Counted from the stretch's first letter, positions 39,689 to 48,502 are shown. The stretch: DNA of 64,000 nucleotides from Microlunatus capsulatus (GCF_017876495.1 NZ_JAGIOB010000001.1:3658001-3722000); one strand, 5' to 3'. A program made the numbers and translations. Notes: a model not told the origin generated them from the sequence alone.

Positions 39689-42304
39689 TCAGGCGGTCGG
39701 CCGGGTCCACGCCCCGAGGTACTTCTCACCGGTCGGCTTGCCGATCCGGTCGGCGACCTCCGAGGGCAGCGGCTGGGCCACGGCCCCCACCTTGCTCGCG
39801 ACCGAGCTGACCGGGCGGTAGGCGCCGTCCACCGGCGTCGAGAGCATCGGGTTGATGCTGGTGCGCTCCTGGCCGGTGTTGTCGCGGAAGTCGTCGAGCA
39901 TGATGAAGTGGTAGGGCTGGCTACCCTTGCGGGCCCAGACCGCCGTCGCGTTCGGCACCCCCAGCGCGGTCTGGGAGTAGACGTTGCCGTTGGTGGAGAT
40001 CCCGAGGTCGCTGGCGTTGGAGATCAGCTCGTAGACCTCGTAGGCCACCAGGGCGCCGGAGGTGGAGCCGGCCGACATCACGTTGTTGCCGATCGTGCTG
40101 TTCCCGATCACCCAGGGCATCGACAGGTCGGGCTGGGTGCGCCGCGGGTCGTGGCCGGAGACCGCCAGCTGCTCGATGCGGCGGGAGTCCTGGGCGAAGG
40201 CGATGGCCTTGCGGTTGCCCACCAGGGTGTTGTTCCAGATGTGCACCTTGTCGGTGTTGGCGACCAGGACGCCGTCGAAGGCGTTGCCGGCGATGATGTT
40301 GTCGGCGACCGTGGCGGTGGAGGAGATCTCCAGGACCACCCCGTAGCGGGAGCCGTCGAGGATCTCGTTGCCGAAGACGTTGATGTTGAAGGTCGACTGG
40401 TCGGTCCAGAACTGGCTGCCGTAGGTCCGCAGCAGCTCGCTGTTCTTCAGCGTCACGCCGCGGGTCTGGGTGATCTTGATCCCGCCCGAGCTGGGAGCCG
40501 GGTTGAAGTGCTCGTCGTTGCTGTCGGTGATCGAGAGGTTGTCGAGCACCAGGTCGTCGGCCTGGTTGGCGTGCAGGGCGATCTGGCCGGAGCCGTCGAT
40601 GGTGGTGTTCTTGATCACCGAGCCCTGCTTGAAGAAGCCGACGCCGCCGGTGGCGCTGTCCAGCACCGTCATGTTGTCCAGGGTCATCCGCTCCCAGTAG
40701 CTGCTGATCACGCCCTGCTGCCACACCGAGTCGGCGTAGCGCTGGATGCCGAAGCCGCGCAGCACGGTGCCGGGGGCGCGGAGGGAGAACGCCACCTGCA
40801 GGTCTGAGGCGCGCACCTCGCGGTCGCCCGGGTCGCTGCCCAGGTAGAGCTTGTCGGCGGCGTAGTCGACGTAGAAGGTGCCCGGCACCAGGGCCGCGAC
40901 GCTGCCCACCTGCGTCTGCTCCTCGTCACCGATCCAGACCATGTCGGGGTTGGCCGCCAGCGGGTACTTCGGGTCCAGCCAGGTCCAGCCGACGGCCGTG
41001 CCGTCCGGCTGGCCCTTGGTGTAGGTGGGGCTGTGGTCGAACTCGGTGGTCCAGCCGCCGGCGACGACGCCGGGGCCGCTCTTGGTGAAGCCGGTGACGG
41101 GGCGGGTGCCGTCGAACCAGACCTTCTCGCCCGGGTAGGGCTGGATCGTGGCGGCGCGACCCGGGGCGACCAGCACGGACTCGTGGTAGGTGCCGGCCCG
41201 CAGCACGATGGTCTGGCCGGACCAGTTCTTGGTCAGCGCCTTGTTGAGCGTCCGGAACGGCTTGTCCTGGGTGCCGGGGAAGGTGTCGTCACCGGCGGTC
41301 GGGGAGACGAACAGCGCGTTGGACGGGACCGGGTAGGTGGCGCTGCCGACCGGGTCCGCGCCGTGCCTCGTGGCCAGCTTGACCGGCGGGGGCGGCGGCG
41401 GGGCGATGGTCGGCGTGCCGCCGCCGGGCGTCGGGCTGGTGGTGCCGCCGCCGGGGGTGGGGCTCGTGGTGCCGCCACCGGGGGCCGGGGAGGTGGAGCC
41501 CCCCGGCTCGACCGACGGCTCGGGGTCGGGCTCGGGGGTGGTGTCGGTGACGGTGAAGGCCTGCGTGGCCAGGTTGATGGCGGCGTTGGCGCCGCCGTTG
41601 TAGGCCTGCAGGCCGGCGTAGCCCGGCGTCTTGAGCGCGGCGGCGGCGGAGTCCAGGAAGGTGACCTGCCACCCCGGCTCGGTCGTGCCGCTGACGAAGA
41701 CCTTGCCCCGCACGATGACGGGCGCCTCGCCGGTGGTGGAGAGCTTGAGGGTCAGCTTCTGGCCCACGACGACCGGGGTCTCCAGCGTCATCTCCTTGAG
41801 CATGGTGAGCGCGGCGCCCTGGGTCCGCAGGACCTCGATGTGCAGCTTGCCGGCGGAGTCGATCCGGCCGCGAGCCAGGTAGGCGGAGAGGTCCGCCTGC
41901 TTGCGCGCCTCGATCGTGTAGATGAAGTCCTTCGCGGCCGGCACGGTGAACTCGGCGCGCACCTCGGTGTCCTCGGCGGCGACCGCCTTCTGGTAGGCGC
42001 GGAAGCTGCGCCCGCCGAGGATGTTCGTCACCCTGCCCTCGCTGCCCGAGACCGAGGTGGAGCTGCCGCCGATCATGTCGGCCCAGGCGCTCCCGGCGTC
42101 GGCCTTGCCCCAGCCGCTGGTGACCGAGCGGTCGAAGCCGTCGACGACGAGGTTGGTGGCGGCCGCGGCGGTGCCCGGGAGGAGCAGCGGGGCCGCGCCG
42201 GCGGCCAGCGTCAGGGCCGCGGAGACGATGATCCGGGTGGCGCGCCGGAAGGCGCTCGGGCCGGCGGGGGCCGGCTGGTCGGGGGTGGGGCGGGGGATGG
42301 TCAT
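39689..42304 (-). CDS. Large secreted right-handed parallel beta-helix protein
   Basis: An 871-residue exported protein. It has a signal peptide (about residues 1-48, ending TAAAA) and an N-terminal beta-sandwich-like domain (about 50-250, with FIYTIEARKQADLSAYLARG). A linker follows with three tandem SPTPGGGTT-like nonapeptides and a run of prolines. The C-terminal half is a pectate-lyase-like beta-helix (about 325-860; LFVSPTAGDDTFPGTQ, FRTLNKAL, IVLRAGTYHESV, and many N-T/N-N ladder turns). Such proteins bind or cleave polysaccharides; catalytic residues cannot be named. The linker gives 27-bp tandem DNA repeats near 41420-41500. A GGAG precedes the ATG. Confidence 0.85.
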   Translation of the reverse strand: MTIPRPTPDQPAPAGPSAFRRATRIIVSAALTLAAGAAPLLLPGTAAAATNLVVDGFDRSVTSGWGKADAGSAWADMIGGSSTSVSGSEGRVTNILGGRSFRAYQKAVAAEDTEVRAEFTVPAAKDFIYTIEARKQADLSAYLARGRIDSAGKLHIEVLRTQGAALTMLKEMTLETPVVVGQKLTLKLSTTGEAPVIVRGKVFVSGTTEPGWQVTFLDSAAAALKTPGYAGLQAYNGGANAAINLATQAFTVTDTTPEPDPEPSVEPGGSTSPAPGGGTTSPTPGGGTTSPTPGGGTPTIAPPPPPPVKLATRHGADPVGSATYPVPSNALFVSPTAGDDTFPGTQDKPFRTLNKALTKNWSGQTIVLRAGTYHESVLVAPGRAATIQPYPGEKVWFDGTRPVTGFTKSGPGVVAGGWTTEFDHSPTYTKGQPDGTAVGWTWLDPKYPLAANPDMVWIGDEEQTQVGSVAALVPGTFYVDYAADKLYLGSDPGDREVRASDLQVAFSLRAPGTVLRGFGIQRYADSVWQQGVISSYWERMTLDNMTVLDSATGGVGFFKQGSVIKNTTIDGSGQIALHANQADDLVLDNLSITDSNDEHFNPAPSSGGIKITQTRGVTLKNSELLRTYGSQFWTDQSTFNINVFGNEILDGSRYGVVLEISSTATVADNIIAGNAFDGVLVANTDKVHIWNNTLVGNRKAIAFAQDSRRIEQLAVSGHDPRRTQPDLSMPWVIGNSTIGNNVMSAGSTSGALVAYEVYELISNASDLGISTNGNVYSQTALGVPNATAVWARKGSQPYHFIMLDDFRDNTGQERTSINPMLSTPVDGAYRPVSSVASKVGAVAQPLPSEVADRIGKPTGEKYLGAWTRPTA

Positions 42305-42425
42305 GGCGCAGGCTCCAGGGGGTGAGGGCGCAGGGCAGCGCCCGGACGGGTGGGGAGGGCCGTCGTCGGCCGGGGGAGGGGTGGCGCCGGGGAGGTGGCG
42401 CCGGGGGCGGGGACCGCGGGGCGGC

Positions 42426-42536
42426 TTACCGGAGGAGGGCCCGGAAGGGGCGCGTCCCCTGACCACCGGCGTCGTCGACCTGGCTGACGGCGCCCACCCG
42501 CGAGGTGCTGCCGCGGCGGGTGGTGGTGGGGGACAT
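42426..42536 (-). CDS. Possible 36-residue Arg-rich small protein upstream of the beta-helix gene
   Basis: An ATG at 42536 preceded by GAGGAG with four-base spacing, among the best ribosome binding sites in the window, opens a 36-codon frame (SPTTTRRGSTSRVGAVSQV...FRALLR) ending in TAA, a stop codon rarely used here. It lies 121 bp upstream of the beta-helix gene on the same strand. It could be a leader peptide or a small standalone protein; no homologue is known to me. Confidence 0.45.
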   Translation of the reverse strand: MSPTTTRRGSTSRVGAVSQVDDAGGQGTRPFRALLR

Positions 42537-42794
42537 GGCTCTCCTCGGTGGTGGAACACGGTTCCTGCCCCCCGAGCAGAAGCTGATGACCTCATCCTGC
42601 CGAGGCCCCGCGGGCGGGTGCAGAGGACAAAGCACCCTCTGCGACGGCCCTGAGGTCCCGGTCCGCCCGGGCCGTCCCGGGCCCCTCCCCGGGACCTCCG
42701 GGACCTCGGTCCCGGGCCTGGGCCGCACCCGGCCCGGGTCGGGTGTCCCGGCGGCCGCGCCCCCGGACCCGGCGGCGGGACCTAGACTCGGGCC
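42537..42794. other. Non-coding region between the small ORF and moaA
   Basis: This 258-bp stretch holds no convincing gene. It contains a 7-bp hairpin GCAGAGG/CCTCTGC (42620-42642) and a run of overlapping CCCGGG/CCGGGACC palindromes from 42650 to 42760 that could fold into a strong structure. The moaA -10 box TAGACT is at 42783-42788. No molybdenum-cofactor riboswitch pattern was recognised. Confidence 0.5.
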
Positions 42795-43868
42795 GTGGTG
42801 ACCACCGACCTGGCGATGCCGAGCGTGCGACCCGGCGACGAGCCGGCTCCCGCGCCCGGACCCGGCGCGGGAGCGCTCCGCGACCGGTACGGCCGGGTGG
42901 CCACCGACCTGCGGATCTCGCTCACCGACCGGTGCAACCTGCGCTGCACCTACTGCATGCCTGCCGAGGGCCTCGACTGGATGCCGCACGAGGAGGTGCT
43001 CGACGACGCCGAGGTGGTCCGGCTGGCCCGGATCGGCGTCGAGCGGCTCGGCATCACCACGCTGCGGCTGACCGGCGGCGAGCCGCTGCTGCGCAAGGAC
43101 CTCGAGCACCTGGTCGCCGAGCTCACGGCTCTCCGGCCCCGGCCGGTCGTGGCCCTGACGACCAACGGCATCGGGCTGGCCCGCCGGGCCGACGCGCTGG
43201 CCGCCGCGGGCCTGGACCGGATCAACGTCTCCTTGGACACGCTGCAGGCGGACACCTTCACGAAGCTGACCCGCCGCCGCCGGCTGGACGACGTGCTGGC
43301 CGGCGTGCGGGCGGCTCGCCGCGCGGGGCTGGACCCGGTCAAGATCAACACCGTGCTGATGCGCGGGGTCAACGACCACGAGGCCGTGCCGCTGCTGCGC
43401 TGGGCGATGGAGGAGGGCGTCCAGCTCCGCTTCATCGAGCAGATGCCGCTGGACGCCCAGCACGCCTGGGAGCGGGAGACGATGGTGACCGCGGCCGAGA
43501 TCCGCGCCCGCATCGAGCCCCACCTGCCCCTCGTGGAGGACCCGGCCGACGCCCTGGCCCGCGGCAGCGCGCCCGCCGAGCTCTTCCGGGTGGCGGGCAC
43601 CGAGCACAGCGTCGGGATCATCGCCGCGGTCTCCAAGCCGTTCTGCGGCAGCTGCGACCGGGTCCGGCTGACCGCCGACGGCCAGATCCGCACGTGCCTG
43701 TTCTCCCGCACCGAGTCCGACCTGCGCGGGGCGCTGCGGGCCGGCGCCGACGACGCGACGATCGCCGACCGCTGGCTGGTCGCCGTGGCCGGCAAGCAGG
43801 CCGGGCACGGCATCGACGACCCGTCCTTCCTGCAGCCCGACCGGCCGATGTCCGCCATCGGCGGCTGA
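42795..43868 (+). CDS. moaA: GTP 3',8-cyclase (molybdenum cofactor biosynthesis protein A)
   Basis: A 357-residue radical-SAM enzyme. The first cluster motif is CNLRCTYC (Cys-x3-Cys-x2-Cys) after ISLTDR; LTGGEPLLRKDL binds SAM; the second cluster is CGSCDRVR ... TCLFS; the protein ends in SAIGG, the conserved GG tail. With MoaC it converts GTP to cyclic pyranopterin monophosphate. It complements fdhD in the molybdoenzyme theme of this window. The GTG is six bases after TAGACT, so the mRNA is probably leaderless. Confidence 0.97.
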   Translation: MVTTDLAMPSVRPGDEPAPAPGPGAGALRDRYGRVATDLRISLTDRCNLRCTYCMPAEGLDWMPHEEVLDDAEVVRLARIGVERLGITTLRLTGGEPLLRKDLEHLVAELTALRPRPVVALTTNGIGLARRADALAAAGLDRINVSLDTLQADTFTKLTRRRRLDDVLAGVRAARRAGLDPVKINTVLMRGVNDHEAVPLLRWAMEEGVQLRFIEQMPLDAQHAWERETMVTAAEIRARIEPHLPLVEDPADALARGSAPAELFRVAGTEHSVGIIAAVSKPFCGSCDRVRLTADGQIRTCLFSRTESDLRGALRAGADDATIADRWLVAVAGKQAGHGIDDPSFLQPDRPMSAIGG

Positions 43869-43916
43869 GACCTCGTCCGCCCCGGCCTGACGGGCGCGAG
43901 GGCCCGGTGCCCGGGC

Positions 43917-44180
43917 TCAGGCGCTCTCGGCCCCCAGCGGCTCGACCTCGCGGAGGAAGCCGCGCGAGGCCAGGAAGCAGCGCAGCTGCTCGCGGTGCGC
44001 GTCGCAGGCCAGCCAGTGCTTGCGCCGGTCCTCGGGGTGGATCTTCGGGTTGTTCCACCGCAGGTCGGTGGTCGCCGGCTCGCGGCAGCCCTTCGCCGAG
44101 CAGACCAGGCCGTCCGGCCCGACCGGCAGCGGGTCGACCCCGCGCAGCACCGACCCGGGGTCCGCTCCCGGCTCAGGCAA
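43917..44180 (-). CDS. Conserved hypothetical protein with Cys/His clusters (TTG start)
   Basis: An 87-residue protein with paired Cys/His residues (LVCSAKGCREPA, LACDAHREQLRCF) likely to bind zinc, and the family-typical DLRWNNPKIHPEDRR. I recall uncharacterised actinobacterial homologues beside DUF3099 genes. I place the start at TTG 44180 because GGAGGG stands six bases upstream and the frame overlaps the DUF3099 stop. No ATG or GTG gives a sensible N-terminus. Function unknown. Confidence 0.7.
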   Translation of the reverse strand: MPEPGADPGSVLRGVDPLPVGPDGLVCSAKGCREPATTDLRWNNPKIHPEDRRKHWLACDAHREQLRCFLASRGFLREVEPLGAESA

Positions 44181-44646
44181 CGCGATCCCTCCGCTCGTCC
44201 TCGTCCTCGGGCCCGTCCACGACGGACCCCTCCACCGGGCCCTCCGCGACGACGTCACCCTCGACGACATCGCCCTCGACGACGACCACGCCCGTCGTCA
44301 GCTGCGGGGCGTCCTCGGGGGCCCCGTGCTCGACCTCGCTGCCCTTGGTGCGCTCGTCGGCCTGGTTGGCCAGCACGACGGCGACGTAGGGCAGGAAGAC
44401 GGCGCAGGCCAGCAGCACCCACCGCAACCAGCCCTGCACCCAGATCATGCTGACGAAGCAGGCCATCCGGAACGCCATGGTGATCGTGTAGCGCCGCATC
44501 CGGCCGGACAGCTCACGGCTCGAGGCGCCGCGCGCGTCGGTGATGACGGCGGCGGGGACGGGTCGGCTGCGGGCCCGGGATCCGGGGCCGGACGGGCGCT
44601 GCGGAGGGCGGCGGCCCGGGTCGGCGTCCTGCTCGGGGTCGGCCAC
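44173..44646 (-). CDS. DUF3099 membrane protein
   Basis: A 157-residue protein: a disordered Arg/Pro-rich start, the DUF3099 core (VITDARGASSRELSGRMRRY, then two membrane helices within MAFRMACFVSMIW and WVLLACAVFLPYVAVVLANQ), and an acidic tail. The function is unknown. The GTG is six bases after TACGCT on its strand. It shares a 55-bp divergent promoter region with fabG. Confidence 0.82.
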   Translation of the reverse strand: MADPEQDADPGRRPPQRPSGPGSRARSRPVPAAVITDARGASSRELSGRMRRYTITMAFRMACFVSMIWVQGWLRWVLLACAVFLPYVAVVLANQADERTKGSEVEHGAPEDAPQLTTGVVVVEGDVVEGDVVAEGPVEGSVVDGPEDEDERRDRVA

Positions 44647-44701
44647 CGCGCCAGCGTACGCCTGGTCGCCAGAGCCCTCGCGGGCTCGCTACCGTGTGGC
44701 C
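44647..44701. promoter_or_regulatory. Divergent leaderless promoters of DUF3099 and fabG
   Basis: On the plus strand TACCGT (44690-44695) stands six bases before the fabG GTG. On the minus strand TACGCT (plus-strand AGCGTA, 44653-44658) stands six bases before the DUF3099 GTG. Both predicted transcript starts coincide with the start codons. The two -10 boxes are about 30 bp apart and share the upstream region, so the genes may be co-regulated. Confidence 0.6.
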
Positions 44702-45442
44702 GTGACCACCACCGCCAGCCCCGCCGCGCCCGCCCCCACCCCCCGGACCGTCCTGGTCACGGGCGGCAGCCGGGGCATCGGCCGCGGCATCGCCGAGCGG
44801 ATGGCGGCCTCGGGCCACCGGGTGGCGGCCACCTACCGCAGCGGTGGGGTCCCCGAGGGCGTGCTGGGCGTGCAGGCCGACGTCACCGACGGCGAGCAGG
44901 TCGAGGCCGCCTTCGCCCGCGTCGAGGCCGAGCTGGGTCCCGTCGAGGTGCTGGTGGCCAACGCCGGCATCACCCGCGACACGCTCCTGATGCGGATGAC
45001 CGACGAGGACTGGGACGCGGTGCTGGCCACCAACCTCACCGGCGCCTTCCGGCTGGCCCGGCGGGCGGCGCGCCCGATGGTCCGGGCCCGGTTCGGCCGG
45101 CTGGTCTTCATCTCCTCCGTCGTCGGCCAGCTGGGCTCGGCCGGCCAGGTGAACTACGCCGCCTCCAAGTCCGGCCTCGTCGGCCTGGCCCGGTCCGTGG
45201 CCCGCGAGCTGGGCTCCCGCGGGATCACCGCCAACGTCGTCGCCCCGGGGTTCGTCGAGACCGACATGACCGCCGAGCTGGGGGAGGAGACCGTGCAGAA
45301 GTACGCCGCGCAGATCCCGCTGGGCCGGCTCGGCGCCGTCGACGACGTGGCTGCGGCCGTGGAGTTCCTCGCCTCCGACGCGGCGGGCTACGTCACCGGG
45401 GCGCTGCTCCCGGTCGACGGCGGGCTGGGCATGGGACACTGA
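44702..45442 (+). CDS. fabG: 3-oxoacyl-[acyl-carrier-protein] reductase
   Basis: A 246-residue SDR enzyme: NADPH motif TGGSRGIGRGIA, NAGITRD, catalytic Ser in ISSVVGQLG, Tyr and Lys in YAASKSG, and the C-terminal GALLPVDGGLGMGH. It reduces 3-oxoacyl-ACP in type II fatty acid synthesis. The neighbour fabI catalyses the last step of the same cycle, the arrangement seen in mycobacteria and Streptomyces. The GTG is part of a leaderless start. Confidence 0.96.
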   Translation: MTTTASPAAPAPTPRTVLVTGGSRGIGRGIAERMAASGHRVAATYRSGGVPEGVLGVQADVTDGEQVEAAFARVEAELGPVEVLVANAGITRDTLLMRMTDEDWDAVLATNLTGAFRLARRAARPMVRARFGRLVFISSVVGQLGSAGQVNYAASKSGLVGLARSVARELGSRGITANVVAPGFVETDMTAELGEETVQKYAAQIPLGRLGAVDDVAAAVEFLASDAAGYVTGALLPVDGGLGMGH

Positions 45443-45493
45443 CGGACCGTCCGACCGGCGTCGTCACACCGTCAAGAGCAGGAGCAGCAGCAC

Positions 45494-46264
45494 GTGGGAA
45501 TCCTCGAAGGCAAGAACATCCTGGTGGCCGGTGTCACCCTCGACACCTCGATCGGCTTCCACGTCGCGCGCATCGCGCAGGCCGAGGGCGCCACGGTCGT
45601 CGTGTCCAACTTCGGGCGGGCGATGAGCCTGACGGGCCGGGTGATCAAGAAGCTGGACCCGGTGCCGCCGCTGCTCGAGGTCGACGTCACGAACGAGGAG
45701 CACCTGGGCGGGCTGGCCGAGAAGCTCGGCGAGCACGTCGACCGGCTGGACGGCGTCGTCCACTCCCTCGCCTTCGCCAACCCCGAGACCGCGCTGGGCG
45801 GCAAGTTCCTCAGCACCCCGTGGGCCGACGTCGCCACCGCGCTCCAGGTCTCGGCCTACTCCCTGGCCTCGCTCACGATGGCGTGCAAGCCGCTACTGGC
45901 GCCGTCCGCCTCGGTGGTCGGGATGACCTTCGACGCCCAGGTCTCCTGGCCCGTCTACGACTGGATGGGCGTCTCCAAGTCGGCCCTGGAGAGCACCAGC
46001 CGCTACCTGGCCCGCTACCTCGGTCCCGAGGGCGTCCGGGTGAACCTCGTCGCCGCGGGTCCGCTGGAGACGCTGGCCAAGCGGGCGATCGGCGGCGCCG
46101 ACACCTTCAACGAGGTCTGGGGCCAGCGCGCCCCGCTCGGCTGGGACCCGAAGGACATGGAGCCGACGGCCCGCGCCGTCGTCGCCCTGCTCAGCGACTG
46201 GTTCCCCAAGACGACGGGTGAGATGGTGCACGTCGACGGCGGCCTGCACTCCACCGGCGCCTGA
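45494..46264 (+). CDS. fabI: Enoyl-[acyl-carrier-protein] reductase (InhA-like FabI)
   Basis: A 256-residue NADH-dependent enoyl-ACP reductase: KNILVAGVTLDTSIG at the nucleotide site, DGVVHSLAFANPE, MTFDAQVSWPVYDWMGVSKSA holding the catalytic Tyr and Lys with InhA spacing, and AAGPLETLAKRAI. The GTG has AGGAG upstream. It is cotranscribed with fabG, 51 bp away, and followed after seven bases by the Mur-ligase-like gene. Confidence 0.97.
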   Translation: MGILEGKNILVAGVTLDTSIGFHVARIAQAEGATVVVSNFGRAMSLTGRVIKKLDPVPPLLEVDVTNEEHLGGLAEKLGEHVDRLDGVVHSLAFANPETALGGKFLSTPWADVATALQVSAYSLASLTMACKPLLAPSASVVGMTFDAQVSWPVYDWMGVSKSALESTSRYLARYLGPEGVRVNLVAAGPLETLAKRAIGGADTFNEVWGQRAPLGWDPKDMEPTARAVVALLSDWFPKTTGEMVHVDGGLHSTGA

Positions 46265-46271
46265 GCCCGGC

Positions 46272-48011
46272 GTGCCCCCGTCCGCGCTCGTCGAGGTGCG
46301 GCTGCTGGTCGGCCCCAACCTCTACTTCCCCCGCCCGGCCGCCAAGCTGACGCTGGACGTCAGCCACCTGCTGGGGCTCGGGGTGGACGACGCGCGCGCG
46401 GTGGCCGCCGCCCTGGGGCTGCCGGGGTCGCGGCCCGGGCCGCCCCGCTCGTCGTTCCGGCAGCGCTCCGTCGCCCGCTGGGTGGCGCGGCTGGTGCGCC
46501 GGCTGGCGGCCGAGGCCGGGGTCTCCCGGCTCGCCGTCCGGTCGCGGCCCGGCACGGTGACCGAGGAGCTCGTGGTGGCCTACCCCTGGCGCAGCTCCGG
46601 GCGCGCCGAGGCGCTCGGCGGGGCGGTGGCCGCCGTCCTCGACGCCCTCGCGGACGGCACCGACCCCGGGCAGCTCGACCCGGTGCTGGCCCGGGCCGGT
46701 GCCGCGGTCCGCGACGCCCCCCGGGGGCGCGGGCCCGCGCTGCTGCGCCCGCAGGTGCCCGTCGTCGCGGTCACCGGGACCAACGGCAAGACCACGACGT
46801 CACGGATGATCGGCCACGTCGCCCAGCGGGCCGGCTGGTCGGTCGGCTGGTCCAGCACCGACGGGGTCTACCTCGACGGCGTGCTGGTGGAGGCCGGGGA
46901 CTTCTCCGGCCCCAGCGGAGCCGGCCAGGTGCTGCGGCACCCCGGCGTGCAGCTGGCCGTCACCGAGACCGCCCGGGGCGGCATCCTGCGCCGCGGCGTC
47001 GGCGTCGCCTGGAATGACGTCTCCGTGGTCACCAACATCAGCGCCGACCACCTCGGCGTGGACGGGATCGACACGCTCGACCAGCTGGCCGAGGTCAAGG
47101 CCGTCATCACCAAGATCACGCGGCCGGGCGGCTGGTGCGTGCTCAACGCCGACGACCCTCGCACCTTCGCCATGCGCACCGGCACCCGCGCCGGGGTCTG
47201 GGTCTTCAGCCGCGACCCCGACTCGCCCTCGGGACGCGCCGTGCTCGACGCCGGCGGCCGGGTGACCACCGTGCTCGACGGCTGGGTGGCGGTGCTGCGG
47301 CCGAGTGCGGACCCGCTGGCCGTCGTCGAGGTCGCCGACGTGCCGATGACGCTGGCCGGGCTCAGCCGGGTCAACGTCGAGAACGCGCTGGCCGTCGCCT
47401 CCGCCACCCTGGCGCTGGGCTTCACCCCCGAGCAGGTCGCCGACGGCCTGCGCTCGTTCCGCCCGGGCGAGGACAACCCGGGCCGGATGAACCTGTGGAC
47501 CCTGCCGCGGCCGGCCGGCGGGTCCGCGACGGTGGTCGTCGACCTCGCTCACAACGAGGCCGGGCTGGAGGCGCTGCTGGAGATCATGGCCGGTGTCGCC
47601 CGGCCGGGGGCCCGGCTGCTGCTCGGCGTCGGCACGGCCGGGGACCGGGGCGACGACATCCTGGTCCGGCTGGGCGAGATCGCCGCCGTCGGCGCCGACG
47701 TCGTCGAGGTCGCCCGGAAGAGCGAGTACCTCCGCGGCCGGACGCCGGAGGAGATGGGGCGGCTGATCGCCGAGGGCGCCCGGCACGCCGGGGTGGAGTC
47801 GCTCCGCGAGCACGACGACGAGCTCGGCTGCCTGGTCTCGCTGACCGGCCAGGCCGGTGACGGGGACGTGGTGGGGCTGATGACGCACCAGGACCGCGCG
47901 GCCGTCGACCGCTGGCTGCTCGAGCACGGCGCCACCCGCGACGACCCCACGACCCTGCGGGCCAAGGTGCGCGCGGCCGCGGGGACGACGACGCCCCCGG
48001 ACCCGGCCTAG
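46272..48011 (+). CDS. Mur ligase family protein resembling cyanophycin synthetase without its ATP-grasp domain
   Basis: A 579-residue protein. Residues 8-150 (EVRLLVGPNLYFPRPAAKL) resemble the N-terminal domain of CphA (GPNVWHYEPA in the CphA encoded at 50.8-53.6 kb). At residue 163 it goes directly into a Mur-ligase domain: P-loop VAVTGTNGKTTTSRM, STDGVYLDG, ETARGGILRRGVG, VTNISADHLGVDGIDTL, NADDPRTFAM, and AHNEAGLEALLE in the C-terminal domain. The roughly 270-residue ATP-grasp segment of CphA is absent. It may ligate a single amino acid to a peptide or polymer; substrate unknown. The GTG follows the fabI stop by seven bases. Confidence 0.85.
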   Translation: MPPSALVEVRLLVGPNLYFPRPAAKLTLDVSHLLGLGVDDARAVAAALGLPGSRPGPPRSSFRQRSVARWVARLVRRLAAEAGVSRLAVRSRPGTVTEELVVAYPWRSSGRAEALGGAVAAVLDALADGTDPGQLDPVLARAGAAVRDAPRGRGPALLRPQVPVVAVTGTNGKTTTSRMIGHVAQRAGWSVGWSSTDGVYLDGVLVEAGDFSGPSGAGQVLRHPGVQLAVTETARGGILRRGVGVAWNDVSVVTNISADHLGVDGIDTLDQLAEVKAVITKITRPGGWCVLNADDPRTFAMRTGTRAGVWVFSRDPDSPSGRAVLDAGGRVTTVLDGWVAVLRPSADPLAVVEVADVPMTLAGLSRVNVENALAVASATLALGFTPEQVADGLRSFRPGEDNPGRMNLWTLPRPAGGSATVVVDLAHNEAGLEALLEIMAGVARPGARLLLGVGTAGDRGDDILVRLGEIAAVGADVVEVARKSEYLRGRTPEEMGRLIAEGARHAGVESLREHDDELGCLVSLTGQAGDGDVVGLMTHQDRAAVDRWLLEHGATRDDPTTLRAKVRAAAGTTTPPDPA

Positions 48012-48038
48012 GCCGGCGCCGGGGGCGTCGCAGGGGTG

Positions 48039-48302
48039 CTACTGGGCGGTCGGGGAGTCCTGGCCGCCGAGGTCGTCGCCGTCCTCGGCGCCGGCCGCCG
48101 CGCCGTCCAGCTCGGCCTCGGGGTCCGACTTCTCGTCCAGCACGTCGTCCAGGGCCTCGCGCACGGCCTGCCGGGTGGCCAGCCGCACCGACGCCGCGCG
48201 CTGCAGGTCGGCGTTGTCGGCCTCGGCCAGCCGCTGGCGCTCGGTGCGCTCGGCCGCGAGGGCCTGGTCGCGGGCGAAACGGATGCGCTCGAAGATGTCC
48301 AT
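48039..48302 (-). CDS. Small hypothetical protein with acidic tail
   Basis: An 87-residue protein: an amphipathic helical, Arg/Ala/Glu-rich N-terminal 55 residues (FERIRFARDQALAAERTERQ) and a disordered acidic tail (ELDGAAAGAEDGDDLGG). Not recognised. The ATG has AGAGGA eight bases upstream. It converges on the Mur-ligase gene, ending 27 bp from it. Confidence 0.6.
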   Translation of the reverse strand: MDIFERIRFARDQALAAERTERQRLAEADNADLQRAASVRLATRQAVREALDDVLDEKSDPEAELDGAAAGAEDGDDLGGQDSPTAQ

Positions 48303-48502
48303 GGGTCGATCCTCTCGTGCCCGCCGCGACGGGCGGGGGTGGGGCGGGGTTTGACGGGGTCGCCGGTGGGATACCTGGACCCGACGACCACTCTTCGGCC
48401 GCGTGCGGCCCACCGGATTCAGGCCGCGGCGCGGTCGCTTACGCTGTACGCGCTCGTCCGTGACCGGGCGGGCGCGCCGTCCCCCACCCCAGGAAGCTGA
48501 CG

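Noticed and set aside
41400-41510. Tandem CCGCC/GGGG repeats as a CRISPR-like or regulatory array
   Set aside because: They are 27-bp coding repeats for the SPTPGGGTT linker of the beta-helix protein, in frame throughout, with no spacers.
42537-42794. Molybdenum-cofactor riboswitch before moaA
   Set aside because: The GC palindromes do not match the consensus I know, and the TAGACT box six bases before the GTG implies a leaderless message with no room for a riboswitch.
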